A stretch of DNA of 64,000 bases from Pseudomonas taetrolens (GTDB lineage: Bacteria; Pseudomonadota; Gammaproteobacteria; Pseudomonadales; Pseudomonadaceae), in contig NZ_LS483370.1 in the NCBI RefSeq assembly GCF_900475285.1, positions 2,866,001-2,930,000 of the forward strand, written 5' to 3'. Both the position numbers and the translations under genes were made by a program. Below, one piece after another: positions 24,992 to 36,026 of this stretch (its first letter is position 1; each line of letters begins with the position of its first letter). Below the pieces are notes generated by a model. That model was not told the origin of the DNA, did not search any database, and worked only from the letters and a program-made list of their open reading frames with translations.

Positions 24992-26710
24992 ATGCCAACC
25001 ATTTCACGCAAAGAATATGCAGGGCTGTTTGGCCCGACCACGGGCGACAAAATCCGCCTGGGTGACACCAACCTGTTTGTCGAAATTGAAAAGGACCTGC
25101 GCGGTTACGGCGAAGAATCTGTTTACGGCGGCGGTAAATCCCTGCGCGACGGCATGGGGTCCGACAACACCTTGACCCGTGACAATGGCGTGCTGGATCT
25201 GGTGATCACTAACGTGACCATCATCGACCCGATCCAGGGCGTGATCAAAGCCGACGTGGGCATCCGTGACGGCAAGATTGCCGGGATCGGTAAAAGCGGC
25301 AACCCCGGCATCATGAGCGGCGTGACCCCGGGGCTGGTAGTGGGCGTGAGCACCGACGCCATCTCCGGCGAGCACCTGATTCTGACCGCTGCCGGGATTG
25401 ACACGCACATTCACCTGATCTCGCCACAACAGGCGTATCACGCGTTGTCCAACGGCGTGACCACCTTCTTTGGCGGCGGCATAGGCCCGACCGACGGCAC
25501 CAACGGCACCACCGTAACTGCCGGCCCATGGAACATCCGTCAGATGTTGCGTTCGCTGGAAGGCCTGCCGATCAACGTCGGCATGCTCGGCAAGGGCAAC
25601 TCATTCGGGCGCGACCCGCTGGCCGAACAAATCATCGCCGGTGTGGCCGGACTGAAGGTGCATGAAGACTGGGGCGCAACCTCCAACGCGTTGCGTCACT
25701 CTCTACGCACCGCCGATGAAATGGACGTTCAGGTCTCGGTGCACACCGACAGCCTGAACGAATGCGGGTATGTCGAAGACACCATTGATGCCTTTGAAGG
25801 TCGCACCATTCACACCTTCCACACCGAAGGCGCCGGCGGCGGTCACGCCCCCGACATCATCAAGGTGGCGAGCCAGAACAACGTGCTGCCGAGTTCGACC
25901 AACCCGACCCTGCCCTACGGCATCAACAGTCAGGCCGAGTTGTTCGACATGATCATGGTCTGTCACAACCTCAACCCCAACGTCCCGGCCGACGTGTCGT
26001 TTGCCGAAAGCCGGGTACGCCCGGAAACCATCGCCGCCGAAAACGTGCTGCAGGACATGGGGGTGATTTCCATGTTTTCCAGTGACTCTCAGGCCATGGG
26101 CCGGGTCGGTGAAAACTGGCTGCGCGTGATGCAGACCGCCCACGCAATGAAAGCCTCGCGCGGCAAACTGCCGGAAGACAGCGCCGACAACGACAACTTC
26201 CGTGTGCTGCGTTATGTGGCCAAGATCACCATCAACCCGGCTCTGGCCCAGGGGATCAGCCATGTGCTGGGCTCGGTCGAAGTCGGCAAAATGGCCGACC
26301 TGGTGCTGTGGGACCCACGCTTCTTCGGCGCCAAGCCGAAGATGGTGATCAAGGGCGGCATGATCAACTGGGCCGCCATGGGGGATCCGAACGCCTCGCT
26401 GCCAACTCCGCAGCCGGTGTTCTACCGTCCGATGTTCGGGGCGATGGGCAAAACCCTGCAAGACACCTGTGTGACCTTCGTTTCGCAAGCCGCACTGGAA
26501 GACGGCGTGAAAGAAAAAGCCGGGCTGGAACGTCAGGTCATGGCGGTCCGCGGTTGCCGTACCGTCTCCAAAAAAGACCTGGTGCGCAACGACCAGACGC
26601 CCCATCTCGAAGTCGACCCCGAAACCTTCGCGGTGAAGGTCGACGGTGTGCATGCCACCTGCAAACCGATCGACACCGCCGCGATGAACCAGCGTTACTT
26701 CTTTGGCTAA
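24992..26710 (+). CDS. ureC: Urease alpha (catalytic) subunit
   Basis: The 572-residue protein carries the bi-nickel active site. First metal motif is HIHLISPQQ; the carbamylated lysine is in [11 protein letters not shown]. Further ligands are in [12 protein letters not shown] and [14 protein letters not shown]. The flap/catalytic segment [22 protein letters not shown] holds the catalytic His and the flap Cys, and the essential Asp is in [12 protein letters not shown]. All key residues are present, so an active enzyme is expected. It needs UreEFGD, all encoded downstream, for nickel loading. ATG 24992 follows AAGGAG. Confidence 0.98.
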   Translation: MPTISRKEYAGLFGPTTGDKIRLGDTNLFVEIEKDLRGYGEESVYGGGKSLRDGMGSDNTLTRDNGVLDLVITNVTIIDPIQGVIKADVGIRDGKIAGIGKSGNPGIMSGVTPGLVVGVSTDAISGEHLILTAAGIDTHIHLISPQQAYHALSNGVTTFFGGGIGPTDGTNGTTVTAGPWNIRQMLRSLEGLPINVGMLGKGNSFGRDPLAEQIIAGVAGLKVHEDWGATSNALRHSLRTADEMDVQVSVHTDSLNECGYVEDTIDAFEGRTIHTFHTEGAGGGHAPDIIKVASQNNVLPSSTNPTLPYGINSQAELFDMIMVCHNLNPNVPADVSFAESRVRPETIAAENVLQDMGVISMFSSDSQAMGRVGENWLRVMQTAHAMKASRGKLPEDSADNDNFRVLRYVAKITINPALAQGISHVLGSVEVGKMADLVLWDPRFFGAKPKMVIKGGMINWAAMGDPNASLPTPQPVFYRPMFGAMGKTLQDTCVTFVSQAALEDGVKEKAGLERQVMAVRGCRTVSKKDLVRNDQTPHLEVDPETFAVKVDGVHATCKPIDTAAMNQRYFFG

Positions 26711-26792
26711 AGCCTGGTCGGAACACTGCCGGGGCTGGCCTGTGCCCCGGCAGACCTGTTCTCGCACATGATTCACGGAAGGAGCTTGCGAC

Positions 26793-27479
26793 GTGATTTT
26801 GATTGAACACATTCTGGGCAATGCCAAGAAAGACGCGGTATGGAAACAGAGGCTCGAAGGCGCCAACGTCGACCTGCTGGTACTCGACCAGCGCGAGGCG
26901 CAAAAAAGCCGTTGCCGGCGCACCAGTGCTGGCGGACTCGATCTCGGGATCTCGCTGGAACGCAACGTCGTGCTGTCCGATGGCGATGTCTTGCGCTGGG
27001 ATCCGGTCACCCACACGGCGGTGGTGGTGCAGCTGAATCTGCGGGACGTGATGGTGATCGACCTCAAGGAGCTGAAAAAGCAGCCGCTGGATGTCCTGAT
27101 CAAAACCAGCTTCGAACTGGGGCATGCCTTGGGCAACCAGCACTGGAAAGCCGTGACTAAAAACAATGAGGTGTACATCCCGCTCACGGTCGAAACCAAA
27201 ATGATGGATTCGGTGATGCGTACCCACGGTTTCCAGCACTTGCCTTATGCCTTTATCAGCGGGGCTGAAGTCCTGCCAAACCTCACCACTTCCGAGGCCC
27301 GCTTACTGTTCGGCGGTGCCGAAGAAACCGACACCCACGTTCACGTGGCCAGCCCCCAGGACAAACAGGCCGCCGCCGCACTGAAGATCCAGGGCCTGCA
27401 CAGTCATGGCGACGGTATCAGCCACAGTCACAGCCACGATCATGGCCATACGCACCACACTCACGATCCCAAGCATTAA
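26793..27479 (+). CDS. ureE: Urease nickel metallochaperone UreE
   Basis: The 228-residue protein has an N-terminal UreE domain ([25 protein letters not shown]) and a metal-binding domain with [13 protein letters not shown] His-rich tail ([20 protein letters not shown]) suits nickel storage or delivery to UreG. It starts with GTG (26793) behind GGAAGGAG, supported by the conserved MILIEH start. The long C-terminus is Yersinia-like. Confidence 0.95.
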   Translation: MILIEHILGNAKKDAVWKQRLEGANVDLLVLDQREAQKSRCRRTSAGGLDLGISLERNVVLSDGDVLRWDPVTHTAVVVQLNLRDVMVIDLKELKKQPLDVLIKTSFELGHALGNQHWKAVTKNNEVYIPLTVETKMMDSVMRTHGFQHLPYAFISGAEVLPNLTTSEARLLFGGAEETDTHVHVASPQDKQAAAALKIQGLHSHGDGISHSHSHDHGHTHHTHDPKH

Positions 27480-27501
27480 GTCCGGCAAGAAGGCGCCAAC
27501 G

Positions 27502-28188
27502 ATGAACGCATCAGATCTCATTCGCATCATGCAGTTTGGTGATTCCGTATTGCCAGTCGGTGCTTTTTCGTTCTCGAACGGCGTTGAATCCGCCATTCAG
27601 AAAGGCATCGTGCACGATGTCGCGAGCCTCAAGGGGTTTGTCCTGACGGCCCTGAAACAAGCCGCCAGCTGTGACGGCATGGGTGTCGTCGCCGCCCACC
27701 GGGCTGCGATGGCCGATGACCGGGAAGGGATTCTGCGCGCCGACTGGGCGGTGAATAACCGTAAGCTCAATGAAGAAAGCCGGTTGATGGCCACGCGCAT
27801 GGGCAAAAAGCTGGCCGAAATGTCGATCCATGTCGTCGAAAAACCATTGGTGCGCTGGTGGCTGGAGCAAATCAAGGCCGGGCATGCGGCGGGTACCTAC
27901 CCCGTCACCCAGGCCGTGGTGATGTCGACCCAGGGCATTGGCGCGCGTGAAGTGGTGGTGATGCACCAATACGGTGTGGCCATGACCATTCTCAGCGCCG
28001 CCATGCGCCTGATGCGCGTCACTCACCTCGATACCCAGCACATTCTGTTCGAGCTCAATCACGACATCGAAGCCTTCTGCGACATCGCTGAAATCGGCGA
28101 GATCGACCAGATGTCGTCCTATGTGCCGATCGTCGATGTGCTGGCAGCGGTACACGTCAAAGCCCACGTGCGGCTGTTTATGAACTGA
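27502..28188 (+). CDS. ureF: Urease accessory protein UreF
   Basis: The 228-residue all-helical protein contains [23 protein letters not shown] at the N-terminus, [19 protein letters not shown] helices and a C-terminal [12 protein letters not shown] end. UreF joins UreD on apo-urease and governs UreG GTPase-driven nickel insertion. ATG 27502 is the family start; an earlier in-frame ATG overlaps the His-tail of ureE. Spacing to ureE is 22 bp. Confidence 0.95.
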   Translation: MNASDLIRIMQFGDSVLPVGAFSFSNGVESAIQKGIVHDVASLKGFVLTALKQAASCDGMGVVAAHRAAMADDREGILRADWAVNNRKLNEESRLMATRMGKKLAEMSIHVVEKPLVRWWLEQIKAGHAAGTYPVTQAVVMSTQGIGAREVVVMHQYGVAMTILSAAMRLMRVTHLDTQHILFELNHDIEAFCDIAEIGEIDQMSSYVPIVDVLAAVHVKAHVRLFMN

Positions 28189-28254
28189 TTCCCTGGCAGC
28201 GGCGTTGACCTGTTGTCGATGCCGCGCGCTTCATCTGGTTTTTTGTTAAGGAAC

Positions 28255-28908
28255 ATGATTGTGAAAAAGATTACTCGCATTGGTATTGGCGGCCCGGTCG
28301 GTTCAGGCAAAACCGCGATCATTGAAGTCATCACGCCGATTCTGATCAATCGCGGCTACAAGCCCTTGATCATCACCAACGACATCGTGACCACCGAAGA
28401 TGCCAAACAGGTCAAGCGCACCCTCAAGGGCATTCTCGACGAAGACAAGATTCTCGGGGTTGAAACCGGTGCCTGCCCGCACACTGCCGTGCGTGAAGAC
28501 CCGAGCATGAACATTGCGGCGGTCGAGGAAATGGAAGAGAAATTTCCGGACAGCGATCTGATCATGATTGAAAGCGGCGGCGATAACCTGACACTGACCT
28601 TCAGTCCGGCGCTGGCCGACTTCTATATCTATGTGATCGACGTCGCCGAAGGCGAAAAAATCCCGCGCAAAAACGGTCCGGGCCTGGTGCAGGCCGACAT
28701 TCTGATCATCAACAAGATCGACCTGGCCCCGTACGTGGGGGCCAGCCTGGATGTCATGGAAAGCGACACCAAAGTGGTGCGCGGCAACCGCCCGTACATC
28801 CTCACGAACTGCAAGACCGGCCAGGGCATTGAAGAACTGGTGGACATGATCGAACACATGTTTCTGTTCGCGCAAAAACCATCGGCCAAAAGCGAGGTGA
28901 CTGCATGA
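28255..28908 (+). CDS. ureG: Urease accessory GTPase UreG
   Basis: The 217-residue SIMIBI GTPase has Walker [11 protein letters not shown] and the nickel-binding CPH motif in [15 protein letters not shown]. Walker B-like [11 protein letters not shown] and the guanine-specificity motif NKIDL are present. It hydrolyses GTP to place nickel in UreC together with UreD and UreF. The AAGGA ribosome site precedes ATG 28255. The stop overlaps the ureD start (ATGA). Confidence 0.97.
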   Translation: MIVKKITRIGIGGPVGSGKTAIIEVITPILINRGYKPLIITNDIVTTEDAKQVKRTLKGILDEDKILGVETGACPHTAVREDPSMNIAAVEEMEEKFPDSDLIMIESGGDNLTLTFSPALADFYIYVIDVAEGEKIPRKNGPGLVQADILIINKIDLAPYVGASLDVMESDTKVVRGNRPYILTNCKTGQGIEELVDMIEHMFLFAQKPSAKSEVTA

Positions 28909-29870
28909 CATCGCAGAGCCTGAACATCGTGAACACCCCTTCACGGCTTCGCGCTCACTCATTAGGCAATGATGCGCCGGAGCTTGCGAGCTATCAGGAC
29001 GAGCCGCCGCAAATGGACAGCGGTGCCGTCGGCAAAAGCGGGTATTTGCGCCTGGGTTTTGAAAGACGCGGCAATCGCAGCGTACTGGCCGATATGGAGC
29101 GGCGTGTACCGTCTCTGGTACAGCGGGCCTTGTACTGGGATGAGGAAATGCCCGAGCTGCCCTGCGTGACCATGATTTCCACCTCGGGCTGTGTACTGCA
29201 GGGTGACCGCCTGGCTACTGACGTCAACGTGGGGGTGGGTGCCTGCGGGCATGTCACTACCCAGTCAGCGACCAAAGTGCATTCGATGAATGCCAACTAT
29301 GCCTCGCAAATCCAGTGTTTTCGGGTCGAGGAAGGCGGCTACCTTGAGTTCATGCCCGACCCGCTGATCCCGCACCGTAACGCGCGCTTCATCACGGATA
29401 CCCAGATCAGGATCCACCCGACAGCGACGGCGATTTATTGCGAGATCCTGATGTCGGGCCGCAAGTACCACCATGTCGATGAACGCTTTGGCTTTGATGT
29501 CTACTCCTCCCGGGTCGCGGCCGAAAACCTCGAAGGCAAGGAGCTGTTTGTTGAAAAGTACATTCTGGAGCCCAAGCGCGAGAGCCTCGATGCCATCGGC
29601 GTCATGCAAACCTTCGACGTATTCGGCAACGTGGTGTTGCTCACCCCCAAAGAACATCACGACCGCATTGTCGAGCGTATTCCGGCGATCTTCGACATGA
29701 ACGCGGGGCTGGCCAGTGGCGTGACGCGCTTACCCAACAACTGTGGCCTGATTTTCAAGGTACTGGGCAATGACAGTGGCGAAGTGAAGGCGCAAATCCG
29801 CGAGTTCTGGAAAGTCGCCCGCGAGGAAATTCTTGGCGTGTCGCTACCACCCCAGTTCCTCTGGCGCTAA
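28905..29870 (+). CDS. ureD: Urease accessory protein UreD
   Basis: The 321-residue UreD/UreH scaffold protein contains GVLQGD-like [28 protein letters not shown] and [17 protein letters not shown], all conserved in the family. It tunnels nickel between UreG and urease. It overlaps ureG by 4 bases. The position at the end of ureABCEFG is the Yersinia/Brucella-2 order; most Pseudomonas have ureD first. Confidence 0.95.
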   Translation: MTSQSLNIVNTPSRLRAHSLGNDAPELASYQDEPPQMDSGAVGKSGYLRLGFERRGNRSVLADMERRVPSLVQRALYWDEEMPELPCVTMISTSGCVLQGDRLATDVNVGVGACGHVTTQSATKVHSMNANYASQIQCFRVEEGGYLEFMPDPLIPHRNARFITDTQIRIHPTATAIYCEILMSGRKYHHVDERFGFDVYSSRVAAENLEGKELFVEKYILEPKRESLDAIGVMQTFDVFGNVVLLTPKEHHDRIVERIPAIFDMNAGLASGVTRLPNNCGLIFKVLGNDSGEVKAQIREFWKVAREEILGVSLPPQFLWR

Positions 29871-30033
29871 ACCTCACCCTGTAGCAGCTGTCCAAGGAGC
29901 CAGGCTGCGGACAGGGGCAAGGTCCTCTCAAATCCGGTAAACGCAGTATTCCGGGGGAATGGTTTTATGACGGCTTCGCAGCTGGACGCAGCCTCGCATT
30001 GCTCGTCAGCTGCTTCAGATTGGGAGAGTCGAT

Positions 30034-31014
30034 ATGGAAACTGCATCCAGATGGTCAAAAGTGGCGGATGGCAACGTCGTGCTTGAATTTATTGACGTCA
30101 CGCTACGCGGTTGCGCTCAGGTCATGTTCCAGAACAATCCGCTGACCGGGTTGCTCTTCTTCATTGCGATCTTCGTCGGCGCGTATGGCGAAAACAACCC
30201 CGCCGTGGCCTACGGCAGTGTGCTGGGTACCGTCGCAGCCACGTTCGCGGGCTTGAACGTCAAGGACCGCACATCCTGGAAGGCCGGGCTGTATGGCTAT
30301 AACGGCTGCCTGGTGGGGGCCGCATTACCGACCTTCCTCGATGTCTCGCCGATTCTGTGGCTGTGCATCATCATGGGGGGCGTGGTGTCGGTGATCGTGA
30401 CCCTGTGCATCGCCGATGTTCTCAAGACCTGGAAAGTCGCGGCCCTCACCGCACCGTTCGTACTGGTGACCTGGACGGTCTTGCTGTCCAGCTATGCTTT
30501 TACCGAACTGCATGCCAACGCCCTGCCCACTCCGGACTTGCCCCACGAACTGCTTCAAGCCTCAAGTGCGGCGGCTTCTGCCTCACATTTCTTTGCCGGA
30601 GTGCTCAACGGCATATCCGAAGTGTTTCTGCTCAGCAGTCTGATCGCCAGCTTGCTCCTGCTGGTGGGCCTGGCGGTCGAGTCGCTGTGGGCTGCGGTGT
30701 TTGCCGTGTGCGGCGCCTTGCTGGCAGTGCTGACGGCCTCGGTGCTGGGAGCCGAGCAGACCAGCATCGACAATGGCATGTACGCGTTCAGCGCCGTCCT
30801 GACCGCCATTGCCCTGGGCTCGACGTTCAACCAGCCCAGTTGGCGGGTACTGATCTACACGGTAATCGGGGTCATTTTCACGGTGTTCGTCCAGGGCGCT
30901 TTGAATACCCTGCTGGCCCCTGTCGGTATCCCGACATTGACCATGCCTTTTGTTCTGGCCTCGTGGCTGTTCCTGGTGCCGAACAAAGAGGTGATGCCGG
31001 TACACCGACAATGA
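30034..31014 (+). CDS. yut: UT-family urea channel (Yut-like)
   Basis: The 326-residue membrane protein is of the urea-transporter (UT-B) family. It has the duplicated family motifs NNPLTGLLFF and GLYGYNGCLVGAALP in the first half, and a diverged second repeat (ALGSTFNQPSWRVLIYT). About ten hydrophobic helices are visible. It lets urea enter for the urease encoded just upstream. It sits 163 bp after ureD with its own GGGAGAG ribosome site. The same gene follows ureD in Yersinia. Confidence 0.92.
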   Translation: METASRWSKVADGNVVLEFIDVTLRGCAQVMFQNNPLTGLLFFIAIFVGAYGENNPAVAYGSVLGTVAATFAGLNVKDRTSWKAGLYGYNGCLVGAALPTFLDVSPILWLCIIMGGVVSVIVTLCIADVLKTWKVAALTAPFVLVTWTVLLSSYAFTELHANALPTPDLPHELLQASSAAASASHFFAGVLNGISEVFLLSSLIASLLLLVGLAVESLWAAVFAVCGALLAVLTASVLGAEQTSIDNGMYAFSAVLTAIALGSTFNQPSWRVLIYTVIGVIFTVFVQGALNTLLAPVGIPTLTMPFVLASWLFLVPNKEVMPVHRQ

Positions 31015-31147
31015 CTCCTTCATACTTGCTGCAGGGACCTCGAGGCCAATACGTGATGAATACAGACACTGCATTGAGCGGTCAACGTCAGCCCGCCGAA
31101 ACGGACCTACACTCCATCCACCCTTTAACAGACGCGTCGTAGGCACT

Positions 31148-32323
31148 ATGACTTTATTACAGGACGTAAAAACCAAAATATCCTTTGCCTATGGGGTCGC
31201 CCTGCTGGTGGCCATCAATGGGTTCCTATTGTTCATGCCGGTGTTGCAGCGCGGGGTTGCTCACGCCAATGCAGCTTCCGGCTCCTTTGATACCTGGAAG
31301 GAGGCCCTGAGCTTTTTAGCCCTGTTGGAGATTCCTGGCTTTGTGGTTGGCTTCGTGCTGATCCTGATGTCGCTGGGACTGCTGATCAAGTCACGCATCA
31401 GCTGGTTCTTCGCGTTACTGCTGCTGCTGGCAACCGTCTGCGTTGATTTTTTCATCCTGAAAAAAACGTACCCCAGTACCTTCTTCTCACTTGTCACAAT
31501 TGCCGTGCTGATCTTTTACTGGCGCCAGTTCGATCACTACAGCCTGGCCACCGGCAGCTTCTTTGCGGTAGTCAGCATCGCTTCGCTGATCGTCTACAGC
31601 ACCCTTGGCACGCTCTATCTGGGTGAACAGTTCGCACCGGCGGTCACTGACCTGCCCACCGCGTTCTATTTCGCCATTGTGGTCATGTCGACGGTGGGCT
31701 TTGGCGACATTGTCCCGCACACCACCGATGCCCGGTTCTTCACCCTGACAGTGATCATTCTGGGCATCACCATCTTCGCGATCTCGGTGGCGTCCATTGC
31801 CGGCCCGCTGATCAGCAACAACATCCAACGCATCGTTAAAGGCAGGATTACCCACATGGCCCGTAAAAATCATTACATCCTCGTCGGCATTGGCTCACTG
31901 GCACAGAACGTCTACAAAGGGCTGTCCGAGCGCGGCGAACATGTGACCGTTGTATGCCCTCCCGGCAGTCAGCACGACCTGCCAGAGAAGGCAGACATCA
32001 TTGAAGGCGATCCGTCGTCGGCTTCAACCCTGCATCTGGCCGGAGCCGCAGACGCCAAATACATTGTGACCCTGTGCGACAACGATGCCGAAAACGTATT
32101 TACCATCCTCGCCGCCAAAGAAGTCGCCGGCGAAGAGACTCAGATCATCGCTCTGGTCAACGAATCCCGGAACATGCCCAAGGTCAAACGCGTCAACCCG
32201 ACCATGGTGCTCTCGCTGCCGCTGCTGGGCAGCGAGTTGCTGGTTCGCACCCTGCAGGGCGATACGATCAATAACGACCTGATCACCGAGATGTTCTTCG
32301 GCAAGCGGACCTCACTGGGCTGA
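31148..32323 (+). CDS. kch: Kch-like potassium channel with RCK domain
   Basis: The 391-residue protein has about six N-terminal hydrophobic segments, a pore loop with selectivity filter TVGFGD (about residue 185), and a cytoplasmic RCK/TrkA-N domain starting YILVGIGSLAQNVYKGL. Acidic nucleotide-pocket residues (IIEGDPSSASTL, LCDNDAENVF) are visible. It is the general build of E. coli Kch. It is the last plus-strand gene after the urea channel, with a shared downstream terminator, so it may belong to the urease transcript. A role in pH or ammonium/potassium homeostasis is inference. Confidence 0.88.
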   Translation: MTLLQDVKTKISFAYGVALLVAINGFLLFMPVLQRGVAHANAASGSFDTWKEALSFLALLEIPGFVVGFVLILMSLGLLIKSRISWFFALLLLLATVCVDFFILKKTYPSTFFSLVTIAVLIFYWRQFDHYSLATGSFFAVVSIASLIVYSTLGTLYLGEQFAPAVTDLPTAFYFAIVVMSTVGFGDIVPHTTDARFFTLTVIILGITIFAISVASIAGPLISNNIQRIVKGRITHMARKNHYILVGIGSLAQNVYKGLSERGEHVTVVCPPGSQHDLPEKADIIEGDPSSASTLHLAGAADAKYIVTLCDNDAENVFTILAAKEVAGEETQIIALVNESRNMPKVKRVNPTMVLSLPLLGSELLVRTLQGDTINNDLITEMFFGKRTSLG

Positions 32324-32340
32324 GTTTTCTCACACCCCCA

Positions 32341-32370
32341 AAAAAGCCCTCGACTGCGAGGGCTTTTTTG
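32341..32370. terminator. Strong bidirectional terminator
   Basis: AAAAAAGCCCTCG-ACTG-CGAGGGCTTTTTT is a perfect stem with U-tracts readable in both directions. It separates the plus-strand kch gene from the minus-strand crcB pair. Confidence 0.92.
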
Positions 32371-32385
32371 TCGGCCTTGAAACGG

Positions 32386-32790
32386 TTATCGCGGCGTATC
32401 GGCTGCCGGTTGAGGTGTGCCCCTGGCACCTGCGAACAGGCCGAGTTCAACCGCTGCAAAACCGACCACCAGGCTGGCCACCAGATAACCGATAGAGACC
32501 AGCAATGCACCTGGCTCACCCATCATTTCGACCGCACCAAAGACAAAGCTGGAGAACGTTGAAAGCCCCCCCATGATCCCGGTGCCGACCATCACATGGA
32601 CGTACTGGTTGATCCGGTTGCTCTTGAACAGCGAAGTCGCCACACCCAGCAGGAATGCAGCCACGATATTGGCGACAAAAATATCCATTGGAAAACCATC
32701 GGCCAGACGCGGCACCGACAACATCACGAATTCCCGGCACATGGCGCCAAACGCTCCGCCGACGAAAATCAAAATAATCATGTTCAGCAT
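32386..32790 (-). CDS. crcB: CrcB/Fluc fluoride channel subunit (divergent copy)
   Basis: The 134-residue protein has four hydrophobic segments and Fluc motifs: [11 protein letters not shown] (GxxGxxxR), [17 protein letters not shown] (Asn pore residue) and [12 protein letters not shown] (TTFS-type track). The first motif lacks the usual Trp and the second has FPMD where FPxGT is usual. The C-terminus has a Pro/Ala tail. It lies 14 bp downstream of a second crcB and would be co-transcribed. Fluc proteins are dimers, so the two may pair. ATG 32790 follows AGGAT. Confidence 0.88.
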   Translation of the reverse strand: MLNMIILIFVGGAFGAMCREFVMLSVPRLADGFPMDIFVANIVAAFLLGVATSLFKSNRINQYVHVMVGTGIMGGLSTFSSFVFGAVEMMGEPGALLVSIGYLVASLVVGFAAVELGLFAGARGTPQPAADTPR

Positions 32791-32804
32791 GATCCTGCTC
32801 CTTG

Positions 32805-33185
32805 TCAGCGCGCCAGCCAGGCGCCGAATGCGGCGGCGGCCAAGCCCACCACGACCGAAATAACCAGATAGCCAGCGGCCAGTGCCCGATCCCTCGCATT
32901 GGCCAGTTTGGCGGCATCCAGTTGCATGCTGCTGAACGTCGTGTACCCCCCGAGAATGCCGGTCAGCACGGCCGCGTTCATCACATCGCCGTAGCGGTCG
33001 CGCCAATCCACGGTGAATAGAATGCTCAAATAACCGATGACAAAGGCACCGCTGACGTTGATCAAAAACGTACCCAGCGGGAATTTGCCTTTGTACAGTT
33101 CACCGACCCGCAGTCCGATCCACCATCGCAACAACGACCCCAGACCGCCGCCCAGCCCGACCCAGAAAACATCCAGCGCAGTCAT
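32805..33185 (-). CDS. crcB: CrcB/Fluc fluoride channel subunit (canonical copy)
   Basis: The 126-residue protein matches the family well: [33 protein letters not shown] and [16 protein letters not shown]. It has four membrane helices. It exports fluoride passively as a dual-topology dimer. First gene of the tandem pair. I looked for a fluoride riboswitch in the 175 bp upstream and did not find one. Confidence 0.92.
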   Translation of the reverse strand: MTALDVFWVGLGGGLGSLLRWWIGLRVGELYKGKFPLGTFLINVSGAFVIGYLSILFTVDWRDRYGDVMNAAVLTGILGGYTTFSSMQLDAAKLANARDRALAAGYLVISVVVGLAAAAFGAWLAR

Positions 33186-33359
33186 GAAAATCCCTCTCGT
33201 GCCTGTTGGTTAGTGGGGGGAACTCTAGACGATAAAACCCGGATGCGGCGTCCGGCCGGCTCAGACCGCCTCTGATCAGCCAATACGTTTAAAAACAGGC
33301 GCCCCCGCCAAAAAGGAGTACCCTGCCGCCCTGCTCTGATTCCCCTTCATGGAACCCCT

Positions 33360-33638
33360 ATGTTTCCCAACGCTGAACGCTACAACCACTCCACCGAATA
33401 CGCGAACAAACTGGTCGACCGCATCGGCCAGACGCCCGCCTGGATTGCCCTGCGCATCGGCGTGACGGAAAAACGCATGCGCTACATCCTGGCCGGCTCC
33501 CGCACGATCAAGGGCGACACCACCGAAATCCTGATGTCTTACGCTGAGCAGTTTTGTCTGGAATCCCTCGCCGCCGAGGCCAAGGCGGCCAAGGATCGCG
33601 CCCGTTCCAAGGCCGCTACGCCCGCCAGCGACGTTTAA
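33360..33638 (+). CDS. Small HTH-like protein of unknown role
   Basis: The 92-residue soluble protein contains [30 protein letters not shown] in pieces that look like a lambda-repressor/XRE-type helix-turn-helix ([17 protein letters not shown], residues about 29-46). A Lys/Ala-rich tail follows. A family could not be named. ATG 33360 is preceded by weak ribosome-site sequence. It converges on polB, and the two stop codons overlap by 4 bp. Confidence 0.72.
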   Translation: MFPNAERYNHSTEYANKLVDRIGQTPAWIALRIGVTEKRMRYILAGSRTIKGDTTEILMSYAEQFCLESLAAEAKAAKDRARSKAATPASDV

Positions 33639-36001
33639 AACAGCCCCATCTGCCCGCCCACCAGGGCGCTGAAGTCATCGTCGACGAACACCAGAATGGC
33701 GTCCGCTACCGGTTGTAGCTGACGCGTCAGGTAATGTTCGTAGTCCACCGCCGCTGACAGGTTTTCCAGCGGCTGCGGGCCGGCCACGGTGATTACGTAA
33801 CGGATCGTGCCGCCATTCTGGTATTGGCGAGGCCGACCGTGACGGTCGTTGTAGTCGTCGGCCAGTCGCGCCGCACGCACGTGGGGCGGCACATTGCGCT
33901 CGTAGTCACTCAGCGGACGACGCAGGCGCTTGCGGTAGATGAGCAGCTCATCGTGCTCGCCCGCCAGGGTGCTGCGCACAAAGTCGCGGACGAAGTCCTG
34001 ATAGGGCTGGCGATTGAAGATGCGCAGGTAAAGCGCTTGCTGAAATTGCTGGGCCAGGGGCGACCAGTCGCTGCGTACGGTTTCCAGGCCTTTGTAGACC
34101 ATCTCGCTGCGTCCGTCAGCGCCCGTTACCAGTCCGGCATAGCGCTTTTTGCTGCCCTCTTCGGCACCGCGAATGGTCGGCATCAAAAACCGGCTGTAAT
34201 GAGTTTCAAACTGGAGCTCAAGCGCGCTGGTGAGCCCGTACTCGTCCCGCACATGGACCTGCCACCATTGATTGACGTGCTCCACCAGTTCGCGGCCGAT
34301 ACGTGCTGCGTCAGCTTCGCTGTGTTCGCTGCGCAGCCAGACGAAGGTGGAGTCGGTGTCGCCGTAGATCACGCTGTAACCCCGGGCTTCGATCAGCGCC
34401 CGGGTCTTGAGCATGATTTCATGGCCCCGCAGGGTGATGGACGAGGCCAGCCGTGTATCAAAGAAACGACAGCCGCTGGAACCCAGTACCCCGTAAAAAG
34501 CATTCATGATGATCTTCAGCGCTTGCGACAGCGGCGCATTGTGTTCGCGCTTGGCGATCTCGCGCCCGTTGGCCACACGCTCGACGATGGCGGGCAGGCA
34601 ATGCCGGGTCCGCGAAAAGCGTGCCCCGCGAAAGCCCGGGACCGAGGCCTCATCGCCCGGTTCCCGCAGCCCCTCGACCAGCCCCAGCGGGTCGATCAGA
34701 AACGTACGAATGATCGAGGGATAAAGACTTTTGTAATCGAGCACCAGCACCGATTCGTACAGACCCGGCTGCGACTCCATGACAAAGCCTCCCGGGCTGG
34801 CCTGAGGCGGCTTCTCACCGAGGTTGGGGGCGACAAAGCCCTGGCGGTGCATCAACGGCATGTACAGGTGATAAAAAGCCGCCACCGAGCCGCCACTGCG
34901 GTCCGCCTCCAGCCCCGTGACCGAAGCGCGCTCCAGAAGGAAGGTCAGCAGCTCGGTTTTCTCGAAAATCCGCGTCACCAGTTCGCAGTCCTTCAGGTTG
35001 TAGCGCGCCAGTGACGGCTTGTCCTCGGCAAACATGCGGTTGATTTCATCCATGCGCTGGTAAGGCGTGCTGATGTCCTTGCCTTCGCCAAGCAAAGTCT
35101 GGGCGACGTTTTCCAGACTGAAGGAAGGGAACGACCACGTGGCCGAGCGCAGAGCCTCGATGCCATCGATGATCAGACGGCCTTCCGCGCTGGCGAAAAA
35201 ATGGTTTTTGCGGGTGCCGTGCTCGCGCCATTGCATCTCGCTGCCGCCCCGCCCCAGCAACAGCGGAATGCCCAGTCGGCGCGCATGTTCGTGCAGCACC
35301 CGCAGGTCAAACTGAATAACGTTCCAACCGATGATCGCGTCCGGGTCATGCTGCGCCAGCCACTGATTGAGGCGTTGCAACAACTCGGCACGCGTGGCGC
35401 AATACTCAAGGTTGAAATCGACAGGCGCGTCAGCCTCGGAGGGCTTGCCCAACATGTACACCTGGCGCTGGCCGCAACCTTCAAGGCCGATGCAATACAG
35501 ATCGCCCTGGGCACTGGTTTCGATGTCCAGCGACAGCAGTTTCAGACGCGGGCGGTAATCGGGATGGGCTTTCATCCGCGTGCCGGACAGCGAACCGTCA
35601 ACCTCGACACGACCGCCGAAACTCACCGGGGCGGTGATGAAGCGCTCCATCAAGTAGCGTTCCGGCGGGCGTATGTCCGCCTCATACACATCGACCCCGG
35701 CCCGCCGCAGACGCTGGGCAATGTCCATCAGTTGCGCCTGCTGGCGGCAATACAGGCCGATAACCGGGCGTGACTGAAAGTCCTGCAGCGCCAGATCACG
35801 GAACTCGACATGACGCTCATCGTGCAACAACGCCCGGGCCTGCTCGCGCTGCGCGGCCGGGATAAACCCGACACAGGTCTGATAAGGCAGGCGCACACGC
35901 TGCGGCCCGGTATCCGTGGCCAGCCAGAACTCGACTTCAATGCCCGACGGCGTATCACGCCAATGCCGGGTCAGGACAAACCCCTGTCTCAGGTCCACCA
36001 C
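33635..36001 (-). CDS. polB: DNA polymerase II (B family)
   Basis: The 788-residue protein is the damage-inducible family-B polymerase used in replication restart and translesion synthesis. The 3'-5' exonuclease has ExoI LSLDIET and ExoII-like [12 protein letters not shown]. Polymerase motif A is [14 protein letters not shown], motif [16 protein letters not shown] and motif [10 protein letters not shown]. All catalytic Asp residues are present, so both activities should work. The length matches Pseudomonas PolB. The start is ATG 36001. Confidence 0.96.
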   Translation of the reverse strand: MVDLRQGFVLTRHWRDTPSGIEVEFWLATDTGPQRVRLPYQTCVGFIPAAQREQARALLHDERHVEFRDLALQDFQSRPVIGLYCRQQAQLMDIAQRLRRAGVDVYEADIRPPERYLMERFITAPVSFGGRVEVDGSLSGTRMKAHPDYRPRLKLLSLDIETSAQGDLYCIGLEGCGQRQVYMLGKPSEADAPVDFNLEYCATRAELLQRLNQWLAQHDPDAIIGWNVIQFDLRVLHEHARRLGIPLLLGRGGSEMQWREHGTRKNHFFASAEGRLIIDGIEALRSATWSFPSFSLENVAQTLLGEGKDISTPYQRMDEINRMFAEDKPSLARYNLKDCELVTRIFEKTELLTFLLERASVTGLEADRSGGSVAAFYHLYMPLMHRQGFVAPNLGEKPPQASPGGFVMESQPGLYESVLVLDYKSLYPSIIRTFLIDPLGLVEGLREPGDEASVPGFRGARFSRTRHCLPAIVERVANGREIAKREHNAPLSQALKIIMNAFYGVLGSSGCRFFDTRLASSITLRGHEIMLKTRALIEARGYSVIYGDTDSTFVWLRSEHSEADAARIGRELVEHVNQWWQVHVRDEYGLTSALELQFETHYSRFLMPTIRGAEEGSKKRYAGLVTGADGRSEMVYKGLETVRSDWSPLAQQFQQALYLRIFNRQPYQDFVRDFVRSTLAGEHDELLIYRKRLRRPLSDYERNVPPHVRAARLADDYNDRHGRPRQYQNGGTIRYVITVAGPQPLENLSAAVDYEHYLTRQLQPVADAILVFVDDDFSALVGGQMGLF

Positions 36002-36026
36002 AGCCGCCTCAAAGACCGTTGCCGGG

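Noticed and set aside
25703..27199. 498-codon frame antisense to ureC and ureE
   Set aside because: It shadows two well-conserved urease genes and resembles no family.
29871..30033. Separate gene between ureD and the urea channel
   Set aside because: 163 bp with no coding frame that has a ribosome site; short GC-rich inverted pieces look like degenerate REP sequence.
33186..33359. Fluoride riboswitch upstream of the crcB pair
   Set aside because: No GGNGATGG-type core or matching pseudoknot pairs could be found on the minus strand. Only a small CCGGA/TCCGG hairpin is present.
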